From assembly GCF_027943255.1 (NCBI RefSeq), contig NC_072896.1, forward strand, positions 117,831,879 to 117,895,878: a stretch of 64,000 nucleotides of DNA, written 5' to 3'. Below, one piece after another: positions 34,098 to 47,600 of the stretch. The notes under the pieces were generated by a model. It had not been told where the DNA came from. It saw nothing but the letters and a program-made list of their open reading frames with translations, and ran no database searches. How positions within the stretch are numbered: the stretch's first letter is position 1; each line of letters opens with the position of its first letter. This stretch comes from Anastrepha obliqua (lineage: Eukaryota > Arthropoda > Insecta > Diptera > Tephritidae). The position numbers were made by a program, and so were the translations under genes.

Positions 34098-36495
34098 TCA
34101 AATGGTATTATCTAGATTTTCTTCATCGCTACGTGAAGAAAATTCTAGGTTTGGATCGGCAGGCATGAGCATTTCCAATGTTTCTGGCAGAAATGATTGG
34201 GACTTTCTTCTTTTTATTTGCCTCCTAGAGCTCATTAAGGGGTCCGAACTTAAAAGGAGGCGGTTAAAAATATCCCTGTTGCAATTTTCTCTAGTAAATT
34301 TTCGGGCAAAATCTAGCCGGTAAGAGCGGAAATGCTTATTTCGGGCTTCTGCAGCCTCTTCAGAGAGCTGGCCAATTGGTAACAAAGCACTCTTTATTAT
34401 AACAGCTCCATGAATAAGTATTTTGTGCATTGTGGGTGTCATGGGATGCCACGGATAAAGATCCACATATAATCGAGCAGTTTCTGTTGCATAAATATCA
34501 TATTTTTCAGGATTAATTTTATGACCACTAGAAATTGTTTCTAGAATAACTTTCAGTCTATATATTAATTCGTAGCTGATGCCTGTTATATCGGATGCTA
34601 ATTGAGGATTGTCGAAAAATCTTCGGCTTGTGTTACCGTCATTGGTATTACCGAAATTCGCCTTTGGCATATCTATTAACAATCCTGTTTCTTGGAGAAA
34701 CCTGTCCTGGATCTCTTGTTTTCTCTCTTTCTCGAGGCTTTTTTCAGTTTCTCTTTTTCTTGCTCTATATTTTTTTACTGGCAACTTATAAGCCAAAGGG
34801 AGAATGCTCTCAAATATTCTTATCCTGGCATGTAGTACCGAAATTCCGAATTGAATAGCCTCGAAATTAACATCTATTGTTTTATCCAAATTGTTGAAAT
34901 CCTTTGAGGTTGTGCCGCAAATGTAGCAACGACTGATTGATGTGGTTCTTGTGGCAGCATTACAGACCTTTCCGTCAACCATTGTCATTATAAATTCGTG
35001 TTTCAATGAATAATGTTTGCCACTCAAGTCAAATTCTGTTGCAACCAGACTGTTTATCTGATTATTGACGTGATTAGTTTCTTCCTCCGTTACATTAGTA
35101 GTCTCTTTGATAAATTTAAATCTTATAGGCCGACAAAATCGAGGAGAAGATGGTGTTGGATTTTCCCATATAGTCTTTTCCATGTTTTGGCCGCATACTA
35201 ATTTAACAGGAACAAAGCAGCTTTGAAAAATGTTCGTATCTGAATCCGTATCATTTTCAATCTTTTGTTTGAACTGGATCTGTCGCAACCCCATTTACAA
35301 ATTAATTTAAGGGTCTCACATTCTTGGACCTTCAATGTTGTTAGTACCTCTTCCAGGTAGTCCGATAATCGTCTAACGGTAAGGTCGACCAAAGGTTGCA
35401 ATTCGGCTTCCGCACCTGTACTATTTACAGTGCAACATTCTGGTGGCGGATAACACTTCTTTTTTTCTTTTTGTAAAAGACTATAACAAGGAAAGAATTT
35501 CTTATTTATTCTTCTTATTGTCTCGTATTAGTCTCGTGTTAGATCTGCATCGATGAACATTTGCATTGCTTCCTGGACAGATAAGGGGCAAATTTTATCT
35601 TTTGATGACTTTGTTCGATAATAGGCCTTTTAATATTTGGTTTCGCGAGTTGGCGAAGTAATGATTTCTTTTAGCACATTCGAAGCATCTCGTTTTCCTG
35701 ACTTTCTTAATTCTACTTGCGCAGCATGCACGATAAGGTTTTGATCAAAATTAGAGCGCATTTCCTCAGTTTTTCTTCTTTTACTTCTTTCGCTCAGATC
35801 TAAAAAAGATTTACTCGGTCGTCCTGTTCGATTTGAAGGACTGTCAGCAACAACGGGAATGGCGAAGGTTCCGTTCAGCCAAGATTCATTACTTTTTAGG
35901 AATACCGCTTCTTTATAATGAGCTTTAGTCCATCGATTTTTAAATTCTGATTTGAAATGTGCAAAATTGCTTTTCAACGTCTCAATTTGATTGTCAGAGA
36001 ATCCTTTAATAGACATAAACTGATCTTTCAAGAAATTTAGCCTTGCCTCTATGTTGGGTAAATTTTCATTGTTCATGAGGTCAAACAAGTATTTTCTAGT
36101 CACAATCCTCATTCCCGATGCTCCCATTGAACCTAACACAAATAAATATTTCGCTTAATCCCTTGTAAATGAAAAGACCTTTTTCATAAAATTTTACCAA
36201 CAACATTCAAAGTACTAAAATACCGTTTATCCGGACTTATCCGGATCAAATTCTTTGATGAATTGTCAAAACAAGGTACATACTAAACAACTACAATCGA
36301 ATCTTAACCGGATCTATCTCGATAGTATTACTTATTGACTAACAAATATTATTTTAAGAAAAAAAAAAGTAGTTTGAGAAGGTGTGTACTTATAGGGTTG
36401 AAAAGTTAACTTTAATACTTGAAAATTATAAAGATTCTAATTGATTTCATTCATTACTAACCTGATGCTTCAGAATCCATAACTCTTTACTCCAC
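34098..36495 (-). pseudogene. Transib/RAG1-like transposase pseudogene
   Basis: Exon 1 is near 36458-36476 (MDSEAS, donor gttagt) and joins in frame at 36132 (acceptor ttatttgtgttag) to GSMGASGMRIVTRKY. The frame then runs through two in-frame TAA stops (about 35630 and 35527) and a frameshift near 35280 to the stop at 34098. Catalytic-core landmarks match the RAG1/Transib family as I know it. LICKWGCD holds the first aspartate and MTMVDGK the second. The zinc ligands appear as CYICG (CxxC) and HKILIH (HxxxxH). LSEEAAEARNK, 17-21 residues after the second histidine, holds the glutamate. Terminal repeats were not identified. Confidence 0.8.
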
Positions 36496-37963
36496 TGTTG
36501 AACACAAAAACATAAAATTTCACTTTTAAAGTTTGGGTTTTGCAAGAGTGCCGAGAACAGATAACGTACACGAGGTGATACGATCGAATTCCGACTGCCA
36601 TTATCGTACGTCAAATGCTTGTAGGGTGCGCGGGAGGGCTGGCTTTTGTTCTCGGAAGGGTCAGGTACCTCAGGAAGTCATTTTTTTAAATGTATTTATT
36701 GTTTTGTTAAATGGACTTTTGACCCCGTAGATCTTTCAAATACCTGTATGTGCGCTGTTTAAAATTTTATTGCGAGCTAAACTTTATGTTTTATTCTAAA
36801 ATAATCCAAGTGGTTCCATAAGCCTATTTATGCAAAAATTATTCAATAACTTGCCAGTAACTTAATTTCCGAGAATTCAACTTTAAGAGAAAAATAACAG
36901 AAAAGTACATGAATGCAAAACCAGTAACAATTTGCAAGATTTACGAGCAGCCGATTCAATTGTTGATGTGAGAAAATCACAAAAATTGAATATTTTACAG
37001 TTGAGCTACCTCGTATTAAATAAAAAAAAGCAAATAAAAATGCACAATAATTTGTTCCATTTCATCATCGTTGTCAGATGTAGAACATTGCAATATTGCT
37101 GTGGCAATCACAGCTTTCTTCCATCTATATTGCCAAATTAGTTAATAACCAAAAAGTAAAAGCATAAAAAACAAAAAGGTATGTATATACGTATGTACCT
37201 TCAAGGCTTTCGATTTGTATTTCGGAAACTGCAGCAACGGCGACTGGAGGCTGTGGTTAAAAGGTGTATACCTCAATATCATTTGCCGATTCCTATTTAA
37301 TATATGACTTCAGATAAACTTTATAGATCTTATGTAAAATATATTTACTTACTTACTTACATACATTCACCATTTTTATTTAAATTTAGAATTTTGACTC
37401 AATTTGCAATACGTGTTTATTTCTATTTTACGATCAGCTGTTTTTCTCACTTGCAAATTCTTTCAAGTAAAAATTTATGCAGTAAAATCTTGCAACTTCC
37501 CCTCAAAATGAAATGGCATTTTGCACTCTCTCTTTCCCCTACATGAACACCAAAACTTGAATATGAACAAATTATTTCCTGATTCACTTGACTGTGCTTT
37601 GGTTTTTTATTCGACTTCATTATTTTCATCTACATATTTATTCTCAGATAGTCTATGTATGTATATAGAGATTTATCATTATTGATGATGAACTTGTATA
37701 CGTAGACTAGGATTCCTTCCGGCATAGTCCGGACTTGAGTTATTAATTGGAGAATAAACGAAACATTTTCTGTTAAAGAGATTAAAATGTCTAGAAGAAC
37801 GGGAATTCAAAAAACCTGATTTTATGCCCGGAATTTAAGAAGCATCGTGTTCGCTTGTCTTTATTGTTTTTACTTGACAGATTTGACAATCTTCTGTAGA
37901 TTCATATGATTTCATTTGTGAGCTCACTAAGAAAAAAACAAATGCTTTTTTTTTATAAGAAAA
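36496..37963. other. Intergenic, no supported gene
   Basis: A GC-richer patch at 36530-36670 could be the outer part of the Transib element, but no CACnnTG-type terminus was seen. The remainder is AT-rich without a supported feature. Confidence 0.35.
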
Positions 37964-38200
37964 CTAGCTTTAACCCGCGGCCCCGCTCGCGTAGGAGTAG
38001 TTTTGAGGGATTTAGGATATGTATATAAAAGAATTACAAACAATAATTTCATAGAAAATAATTTTTTATTAATAACCATAATATTACAATACCCGGCATC
38101 CGTTGCTATGCCTCGTTGAATAAAATCAAAACAACCAATCAGAAAAATTTCAAGCAAAATTATTTTTATTAATTTTCTATCTCAACCCGTTTTTAAACTT
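37964..38200 (-). mobile_element. Helitron 3' end (inverted fragment)
   Basis: In minus orientation the sequence ends in CTAG (37964-37967) followed by T. About ten bases inside is a GC hairpin (gcggccccgc, 37977-37986) within cgcgagcggggccgcgggtt, the usual subterminal hairpin and CTRR end of insect Helitrons. No matching 5' end (TCTATACTAAT type) was found to the right, so the copy is truncated and its right limit is approximate. Confidence 0.55.
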
Positions 38201-39218
38201 TGCATTTGGATCATAGTTGAACAGCTTATGAGGATTATGAAGTCTAGAGTGTGCTATAAATAGTGGGAAATTCTAAGATTTTTTAGATTAAATTTAAGCA
38301 AATATTCGACTATTAGTGACGAATGAGAGTGGTGGTTCGGCCTGGGGGCTGTGGGAAGCGAGTTCCATCATAAAAACATGACTATAATCTTCATTGGTGA
38401 ATATATGAATGTATAAAAATTTTTACGTCATTTGGTGTTGTCGTTTCGTAGTGATGCGCGGACAACGTACAGACATTCACCTTTATAGTATATATATTTT
38501 GCTTACATATATTTTCAAAAATTTCCACGATATTTTCTATTTCTATATGCAGCTTGACACTCAAAAAATAGGTCACTTACGATCCAAAGCATTCCATTTT
38601 TTCTTCCTAGTAGCCATTTGTTTGTGTACGGGAATTATTTATGTGCTGTGAGTGTGGAATAGGCCTACAGTTTCTAGCTGGGTAGCTAAATACGAGTATG
38701 TAAGTATATATTTTCTCAATATTTTTATTTAAAAAATCATGTATGTATGTATATAAAAAATTTAGCTTGCGAACCTGCTAAGCAAAGCACAACAAAGCAA
38801 ACATATATGTATGTAAACTTGTATATACATATATGCATAGGTATGTATGTATGTACGTAATTCTGAAAGAAAACAAACATAAGCCCAATGAAGCAATAAA
38901 AGTAAATAAAAGGCCGTATTTGAAGCCGACACATATTTTTTCTTTACTATTTGTTCTCGAAAAAAAACACAACACAAAAGACAAAACACAAGTCGTAATA
39001 AAAATAGAAAAGAATTACATGCAAATACTTATATACATACATATGTACGTACATACCCAGTAGCAAAAGGCAAACTGAGAAATGAGTTGGAAATATTACA
39101 AGAGCTCAGTTAGCCAAGACATAATTTTACATAACTTAGGCCGATGTACAATACCAACATCACTCCACTTGCAGGTTATAGATTCCTAAGAGCTCTATTA
39201 GCAAGATTTAAGATTTTA
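38201..39218. other. Intergenic with TATG/TACA microsatellites
   Basis: Alternating (tatg)n/(tacata)n tracts at 38740-38860 and 39030-39055. No supported gene. Confidence 0.45.
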
Positions 39219-39822
39219 CAGTAGGTTCTGTTTTTATGCGGCTTTTTTTTATGCGGTTTTGAAATAGTGCGGTTTTTTTTTTATTACAAAATGCATGTCG
39301 ACCTATCGGGAATTGTACATATAAACAAGATTCTAAGCCAGCTAAGCAAAAACTCATCACAGATTACATCAGAAATGCTAACCCTACAAGTATGGAACCG
39401 CCTGCATAACTATCTAGATCAGACGTGTACATTTCCTCAAGTGACGGAAGTGATTTTACGCCAAATCCTAAACGAATGCGCAACATGCGGGTATTGTCTG
39501 ATTCTATTTCTGACGTAAATTTATTTTTCGATTCTGACGTTTCTTAAATAAAGATATAATTTTCAAAAATACAATATTTTGTTTATGCGATTTTATTTAA
39601 TTATTTCAGATTCATGCGGTCTATGGAACGTATCTATAGTTATAATATGGGACTAGTGCCCTTTTTTATGCGATTTTATTACATTATTTCAGATTTATGC
39701 GGTTTTAGCACTTTTGAAACGTATCTATAGTTTTACTATAGAACTAGTAGCTTTTTTTATGCTGTTTTTTTTTATGCTGTTTCTTGCGGAACGTATCTAC
39801 CGCATAAAAACAGAACCTACTG
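39219..39822. mobile_element. TA-flanked MITE, pogo/Tigger-like
   Basis: A 604-bp element flanked by TA (39217-39218 and 39823-39824) with perfect 23-bp inverted termini beginning cagtaggttctgttttta. A TA duplication with a CAG start fits the pogo/Tigger branch of Tc1/mariner. The 'tatgcg(a/g)ttt' word recurs inside, and a stretch of about 75 bp is directly repeated (about 39580-39655 and 39665-39755). An 83-codon frame at 39267-39518 does not look like transposase and is probably captured or chance sequence. Confidence 0.85.
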
Positions 39823-39824
39823 TA

Positions 39825-42800
39825 CTTAGTTTTTGTAGAAGCTTAGAAGTTGTTACTCAACACGTCATCGCGATTGCATCAGCCATATTAGTTCTTCATC
39901 GTACAAGTTTACATAATTTTGCAGAGTTTGTTCGTTTGATTTGTCCTTATTTTCGACAGGGGAGATGATACAGAAAATGTGACCAGCATTAGACCGTTAG
40001 CCGCCTCTCAGGGATTTTAAAGCGCTCAGCTGATTGGCTGATGTAAGAGGGGCTATTATTTACAACGACAAAAACTGAGACGGTGTTGGTCATATACGAA
40101 AAAGTTAACAATGCTACTGCGCTGCCGTCTGGAGAACCATTGACTGGAAGACAGGCAAATAACCTCACTTTACCTTTATACATGAAAACATTAATTTCAT
40201 TCGCCTCTCTCAATGTCACATCCTTTATGAAGTAACAGCCAAAGTTACTCTAACGATTTTGTTCCGATGTCCAACCTTGTAAATCGTACAATTCTTTTCA
40301 CGGTGTCCAACCTTTGTAACGCATAATAATAGGTGCTCACCGATTGAGTGCAAGGTTGAGAGTCGATCACTTTTGCGCTCTACGTATGCATACATACACA
40401 TGCACATATGTATGTATGTATATGGACTTACGGGGCTCAATGTTTCAGAATTTCGATGTGAATAAACTGGTACGCATTTAACCATTTCTGAAGTGAGTCA
40501 GCCACTAAAAGAATTTAAAACAATATATTGAAAAATTAAACGATAACAACTGAATCAATTAAAGCAAAAAAAAAACAAAAGCAAACACTTTAAAATAAAA
40601 TTTAATATGAGTAATATAATATTTATCTTGGAAAAAGAATACAAAGAAAATGTACGTAAACACAGAAATGTAAACAAACTTCTGCGATTTAGTCAGTTCA
40701 ACATCTGATTATGCCAATTAGCAAATGAACCTTGGGTTTCCTTGGGATTGCGGGCTTTCGAAGTTTCTATGTTCAAGTTCATGCCTGCTGCAACTAATCA
40801 ATGTACCATACACCTACGTTGAATCCACGCGATCCTTCTCCACCCACCATCGCCTTAATGCAGGAATGGAGAGATGTAAAGTCAGGACTTAATAGGATTC
40901 AGTGCATTTGTTCGCCATTGAAGTTGAACGAGCAGATTGGTGGAGTAGTCTTCGACGAGTAGCTCTCCATTAGACTGAAGTTTGGTCTGTTAGATCACTA
41001 TGGTGTTTTTCAAACGAAGCCATATGCTATCAAAAAAGCAGTCGATTGGGTGCTCACTTGTAAAATAATCTCTTCTCTTATGCTCAGAGCCGACTCATTG
41101 ATGATGAGATTGAAATGAATTTTGGAATGCTTGACTTTCTTCTCGATCGCTTCTGAATACTGCGCTATCAAGCTTATTACGGTATCATTGCCGAAAACTG
41201 TATATAATGAGCTGGTAGGCAGAGAATCCGTGAGGTGGTCATTCCGTGCAAAGGGAGTACTTCCCTTTGTTATATTCTTAGTTCAGCGAGTGCCTGGTGA
41301 GAACACAGGTATGCAAAGCAGTAAGTTTGGTGCTTCTAAGGCTCCAACGTGGCCGTACCTCTCGATAGTGGTCTTAACCGTACGCGGTACCCATGCAGTC
41401 AGACTCAATATAACATATGTACATAACATTTGGCTTAAATAATTTTCAATTAATTTTATATACCCACGTATATTTTAATAAAATTTAATGAGGGCTGGCT
41501 GAACCCAATTGAGCACAATTCGTATTGTATGGTGCCCATCTACACAGAGAAACATTTTGTTCGTGGGAGAAGGCCGGCGGCGGAAGAGGGAGGCGATTTT
41601 GTCTTGCGCTTCTTATTCGTATTTCCAATTTTAAAGCAATTTTTGAAAGTTGCTTCATTCGTTTTCTTCTTTTGTGGGTGAAAGCTCTGAGTTTTGTGCT
41701 GATTACAAACATCAGAACGCTGCTTGGGAAATGCAGGATTATTTTAGCTGCTAAAATAAGTATAATTTAAACAACTTATGGGGCATGTTTTATTTTAAGT
41801 TAATTATTTATATTATATTATGAATTATTTTTAGTTAAATTTTTGTTATTCAAATACAAAAATTTATATACATATACATACCTATATTTAGCAATCATTC
41901 GAAATTGCGTAGATGTCCCTTGTTGCGTCAGCAAGTCAGCTGATTCCCTCAAAATCGTTTCGAGCCGGTTTACGGTCTTATATTTGGCCACACATTCTGA
42001 TTCCTCTACATCGTTGTTGTACATACATACGTTTTTTTGTTTATTTTAAGTTCTCTGTTGCTTGATTCACACCAACGTACATACTATATTTACATAGATA
42101 TAAACATATATGCATTTATTTATTTTTGCCACTAAGTCGAATTCTTCGTCGATATTTATATGATGCACATGCATGTAAGTATTTACATATGCATATAAGT
42201 ATGTATGTATGTATGTATGCAAGTTTCACAAATTTTTATTTTTCTGTTCATATATTTCGAAAGCAAAAAGAATAAGCTGACTGCAACAACAAAATTATTA
42301 TTATGTTATTGTTGATTTCAGTTGCGGCCTCGCATCAAACATTTTTAGTTTCAGTTGCGAACATTCCAGAAATAATTTCGGAATTTTCTTTTCCAATTTT
42401 TCAGCATTCGATTCGTTTTTTAAACAGAATTTTCCAAACGGTTCTGTCTGACGGCACCTTAAGCACCGCCTCTTTCAAGCGATTGCATACTAATTTCAAC
42501 CCCTAAAGCAATTTTCTCACGCGTTTCAAACATGTGATTTATTTGTGTACAATTTATATGTGTACATATGTGTTCTGTTGTTGTTTTTTTTTCTTAAGTG
42601 TTCCAGAAATATCTATCATTGAGTATCTTTTCGTTTTTTTTTTAACAATAAAACTAAGCAAAACAAAAAATTTGCCAAACTGGCGGGTGCATAGGTATTA
42701 GTAAGCCCGATCTACGGTAATAAATTTATGAGACCAAGCCGTCGGCAATAATATTGCATACATACATAGGCACATACATATGTGCGTATGTAGTTTTACA

Positions 42801-43569
42801 AAAGCGTAAGCACCGCGCTTTGTGCCAAAATGCAGCGACGGCTGATGGCGATGATGGGTCACGCCGGGCATACATATGTATACATGTACGTACATATATA
42901 TGTATGTATATTCGTACATAGAAATATCGGACTTCCTCACCTTTATTGAACATTATTTTAATTTATTTTAGGAGGAAGAAGTTCACAGAGGAAAATTTTT
43001 CCTCCGAGGTGGATATGGAATTTTCTTATACACCCCACAACAATCCAAGCTCAACTTTTCAAACAAAGCTTTAATTCCAAAGAAAAATCCTCCTCACAGA
43101 AATTATATTTCTACATTGCCATCACTGGTAATCTCATAATAGTGAGAAAGGAGTCTCTCTTCACCCACAATTCTATGGTATGAAGAAATCTGTACATAGC
43201 CGTGGCTTAATAAATGGTATATTTATTTACGTTTTCATTTTTGGTATGCCAGTAAGTTACGAGTAAGTGTTCGACAAAGTTCACCACGAGTACCGTAGCA
43301 ATTGCATACATACGTGTAGCAGCGTGAGTAAATTAATAACAAAATGCGCTCATAAAGTTTACCGTAAACTTAGATGAGAGCCATTTTTCGTTTCATTTAT
43401 CAGCCACCTGGGAAATAAACACGACAAACTTAGCTGTGTATATCAATTGATAAACGGTAAAACGCGCATAAGTATGACTGTAAATGCATATAGACAAGTG
43501 ATAAATTATACTACCCATACATAATTTTAGTTTGCTGGGACTTAAGAGGAAATAAAAAAGTTGCGCGCA
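39825..43569. other. Intergenic, no supported gene
   Basis: Microsatellite tracts at 40395-40420, 42165-42222 and 42760-42910 (tatg/tacata). Other open frames lack domain or splice support. The stretch at 40840-41420 is more GC-balanced and may be an old repeat, but I cannot name it. Confidence 0.4.
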
Positions 43570-44628
43570 ATGGATGAGGTAAATGTAATAATATAATAAT
43601 TCAAGTATTATCTGATGCATATAGTACATACTACGTATCTACTCTTCTGCTATTTTAGACCTCAGGATCAAAACGTAAACGCAAGCGGATTAATCCCACA
43701 CACGTCTGGACAGACCTTCAAACGCAAGTGCTTCTCCAAGCTGTATGTGATGCAGTCAGAGACCAACCTGAAACCTTTGAGGTAAATGCAGTCATACGTA
43801 CTTAAGAAAAATTAAAGTTCTTTATAAATACACATACATACATACATATTTATGCACAATATCTCACTTAAGAAACCGACATCAGAGGCTTTTTACAATA
43901 AAATCAAGGAAAGCACACTCTGTCTAGAATCGATCGGCTGGATGTCTTTAAAATGCAAAATGCGGCACCTGAAAGTGAAATACTTAGACGCTGTTGATTG
44001 GAAAGAAAAAAACGTCGGCTCTCAGTTGTTGACCAACGGAAAAGAGCAAAGTGTCATGGAGTATATTAATAAAATATCACCCTATTGGGATATACTCAGT
44101 GATATTTTTAGACACAGCAAAATCGTAAGCCCAGGCATTGTATATGAGGGTGCTAATGACGACATTGACACCACGAACGCAGAGGTACGCAATATGTGCG
44201 ATAGTAATCCCTATGATTCGGGTGATGGTGAGTTGGAATTAAAATTTCAGCCTGGTACTCCACAGCCCTCAACTTCGCAGAGCTCATATGATTTATCACA
44301 TACGAAAGGCCAACAGAAGTCATTACATACACAAACATCGAGGCAGAGTCCGATAGATATTACAAGTACAAAAAACATAAAACATAGGCATATAAAGAAA
44401 AAGTCTGCATGTGCGCACAAATTTCAGTGCTTGCGGTTAATTGAAAAAAAGAAAATAGCATTGGAAAAAGAGAAATTAGAATTTGAAAAAGAAAAGTTAC
44501 AGAATGAATTTGAGCTTAGAAAAATTGAATTACAAAATGAATTTGAGTTGAAAAAATTTGAAATTGGAACACGCATAGAATCCGATGAGAGAATAAAAAA
44601 ATATGAAATTGACTTAAAATATAAGTAA
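43570..44628 (+). CDS. Myb/SANT-like DNA-binding protein with C-terminal coiled coil
   Basis: Exons are 43570-43578 (MDE), 43659-43781 and 43873-44628. Donors are gtaaat at 43579 and 43782; acceptors end in ttttag and cttaag; both introns are phase 0. The product is about 295 aa. A basic stretch (KRKRKRI) precedes a Myb/SANT-like domain at about 18-130: WTDLQTQVLLQAVCDAV, a region with CKMRHLKVKYLDAVDW, and SPYWDILSDIF. A Ser/Thr/Pro-rich linker (PGTPQPSTSQSSYDL) follows. The final 80 residues are a highly charged coiled coil (KEKLEFEKEKLQNEFELRKI). This architecture occurs in insect regulators and in the Myb-like second protein of Harbinger transposons. The clean introns and the absence of a nearby nuclease gene or terminal repeats favour a host gene. 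DNA binding is inferred. Confidence 0.75.
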
Positions 44629-47600
44629 CACACACAAACATAGATACGCACATATACACATACATTTGTATATATACATAGCATTAATTCCAATCATAGT
44701 AAGATTACATTGCCGACATTGTTTCTTAGAAGTAAAATTTGTGAGTTTATTTTCATTGAATAATAAATTTGTTAGTTTCTAAATGTAAAATTGTTTTTCT
44801 TTGAGTTTTCGGCGCATTTCTAAATACTATCGGGAAGATTTTTTCTGATTCACTGCTTTATAGGTCCAAGAAATGCCCACATCGGAATACATTTGTTTTT
44901 TGTGTATGCAGATGGAGAAAAAATGAGAGACGTAACTATTTGTTTACATGCGATTGAAGCAACTCGTAATTCCGACTTCGGGCAAGTACTCTCTTGCGGT
45001 ATCACTCCGTTGTATTCGGCTTAAAATCTCAATGGGATCTGCAGCGTCTGTCAGCCGATTGGTGCAGCTGTAGTTCAACAAAAACGTGTCCTTAAATAAA
45101 ACACTGCACAATCTGGTTATACTCTGGGCTGGTTACCACATAATTAATATTTATTTACTTATTTTTTTATTTGTACCTAAACAAATTTATTTCATATATA
45201 AAATTGTGCATAAACAGGATTTAATCCTATGAAGAAGAAGCACCATGTAAATGCTATTTCTACTAAGAAGTAATGTTAAGTTTCGGATGCGACCACTCCG
45301 GTTTGATGAAGAAAAGTTGCAATCACAACTGGCAGTTAACAGATTCGCCACTTGACTCAAGCTTCTGCTCTCAGAGAGTACTGCTCCTGAGAGCACTTGC
45401 TGACTAAGAATTTGAAACAATCAGAAGTGGCACGTTGCCGCAGAACGGAAGGGCGCTGCCTGCAGGCCCACGCAGTGATGGGTCATAGCATTAGCCAGGA
45501 TTTCAAAAATGTTCGTTGTACATGTACGAGTATTATTAAATTTATTACTGTTATTGATTGATAGATTCCAATGTGAACACCTTCTTACGAGATCCCACTA
45601 TTTGTGAAACACAGCAAACACATTAATGAGTCACTAACTTTAATTTATAAACAAACATATGTATTTGCATTTGTTAATAAAATATATTAGCACGTACATG
45701 CGCATACATACATTAGTACATATTTACACGTTGTAGCATGGTGAGTAGTAAAATATTTACACACATACATACGCATGTATTAAAAATGTTTGCAAGTATA
45801 TAAGTATGTATGTGCATGCATACATACATACATATGTACATATATCAATGCCAATTAAATATTCGTTTACCGGCGCTAAAAGAAAATAAATACGAAGATA
45901 CGTGCAAATGTCCGTACGTGGATATGGCACGTTATAAAACCAAAACAATAATAAATATACCACATACATATGTATGTATTAAACTTAATATAAACAAATA
46001 GAGTATATGAGAAAGACATGAACATACATAGTATATTTACGAGTATGTATGTACATATAAATAAATGCATATTTATGTAAGAGGAATATATGTATGATGG
46101 AGCGCGCATGTTCATATACACATGTACATAGTATATAATCTTTTAAGAAATTGTAAAGCAATTACATGCATACATATGCACATACATATGTATGTCGATA
46201 TAAAAATGTTTGCCTCAACCCATTAGAAGAAAGCAAAACAGCTGTATTCAAGTACATATGTATGTATGTACATATATGCACAAGTAAGTTTGTTTACCAA
46301 CTTTAATATATGTATGTATGCATGTACATATGAACGTAACTTTGCACACAAAGTAAGTATGCGACAGCAAGCTTTTTATAAATATTTATTACGATTAATT
46401 AATTATGCCCGTGATAACAAGAAATCTTTATTTTACAACAACTATAACAGTGCAATGGAAGCGCGCATCAACGAGTGCAATTGAGTTCAGTCACAGCAAC
46501 AAACACATTAAGAACAAAAGCAAGTCAGAAATCGTCAAGGCGATCAGTCGCTCGGTTATTTATAACAGCGTAGAACACTTAAAACTGAAACAAACAAAGC
46601 AACAAATAAGGCACGAAAAATACTAAATTTGTCAGGCGGAAAACAAAAAACTCCCGTTACACAAAATCCGCTTACTATTACATATTTTATATATGTTGGT
46701 GTACACAGTATACATACATATACATACATATATATGTATTTGAATGCATGTGCATATGTACATATGTATGTATAAATTTACATGAATGTGGTATATAGAA
46801 CGAATTCATGCTGTACTTACGAATATGCCGATATAAATGAAAATATGCATGTAAATTTGCGAAATTTTTATGAAATACAGCTTAAAACATTTTAATTTAA
46901 ATGCTGTATTCATAGACGAATTGTTTAGGAATGTATTTTTACAATAGATTTACGCCTCCACTCTTGACATTTTTATGCCACCTTTTCTTATTGAGATTTT
47001 CGGGGTTTTAGCCAGCAATGTCTACAATATAACATACATACGTTCTCATGACAGTCGATTCTATGTAACCGGAACGAATTTATTTCCAGTAACGGACTGT
47101 CACTTCAGCAGCATTCCCCGTATACATACATACATACATATACATATACAACTTGTAACATTGAAAATGCCTCTCATAGTGATTTTTTGCAAAATGTAAC
47201 ATCATTTCAGAACAAGTGGGCACAATTTCCGTATATCCGTGATGTCGGGATAACATCTTGAGCATCAATTTTCATTTCGTCCAGCACTTGCCAATGACCC
47301 AAGTTCTTTTTAAATTCAAACTCATTGTTGAAGCCCAATCGATAGCCCATTCCAGTAAATCTTCGTTAAAAACAATAAATAAATTATATTGAGATTTACT
47401 TGCTTTTCGTCCTCAATTTCAATTGCGCAACGAAATTTTTTATATTGCATTTGTTTTCCTAATGATAAGCAACAGATTGGCAAAATTTTATAAAACGTCT
47501 AATGATGCGAATGTTGCCGCAATCCACGCTTAAGCGCGAAATACACCAGTCAGGTGGCTTGTCAAACCATGCAACCATTCCTATTTGGTGAAGCTATTTG

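Noticed and set aside
34102..35201. Plus-strand frames opposite the Transib relic
   Set aside because: The coherent protein motifs are all on the minus strand.
38737..39063. Short frames rich in Tyr/Ile/His/Met
   Set aside because: Translations of the (tatg)/(tacata) microsatellites; similar frames occur at 42698-42953 and 45757-46121.
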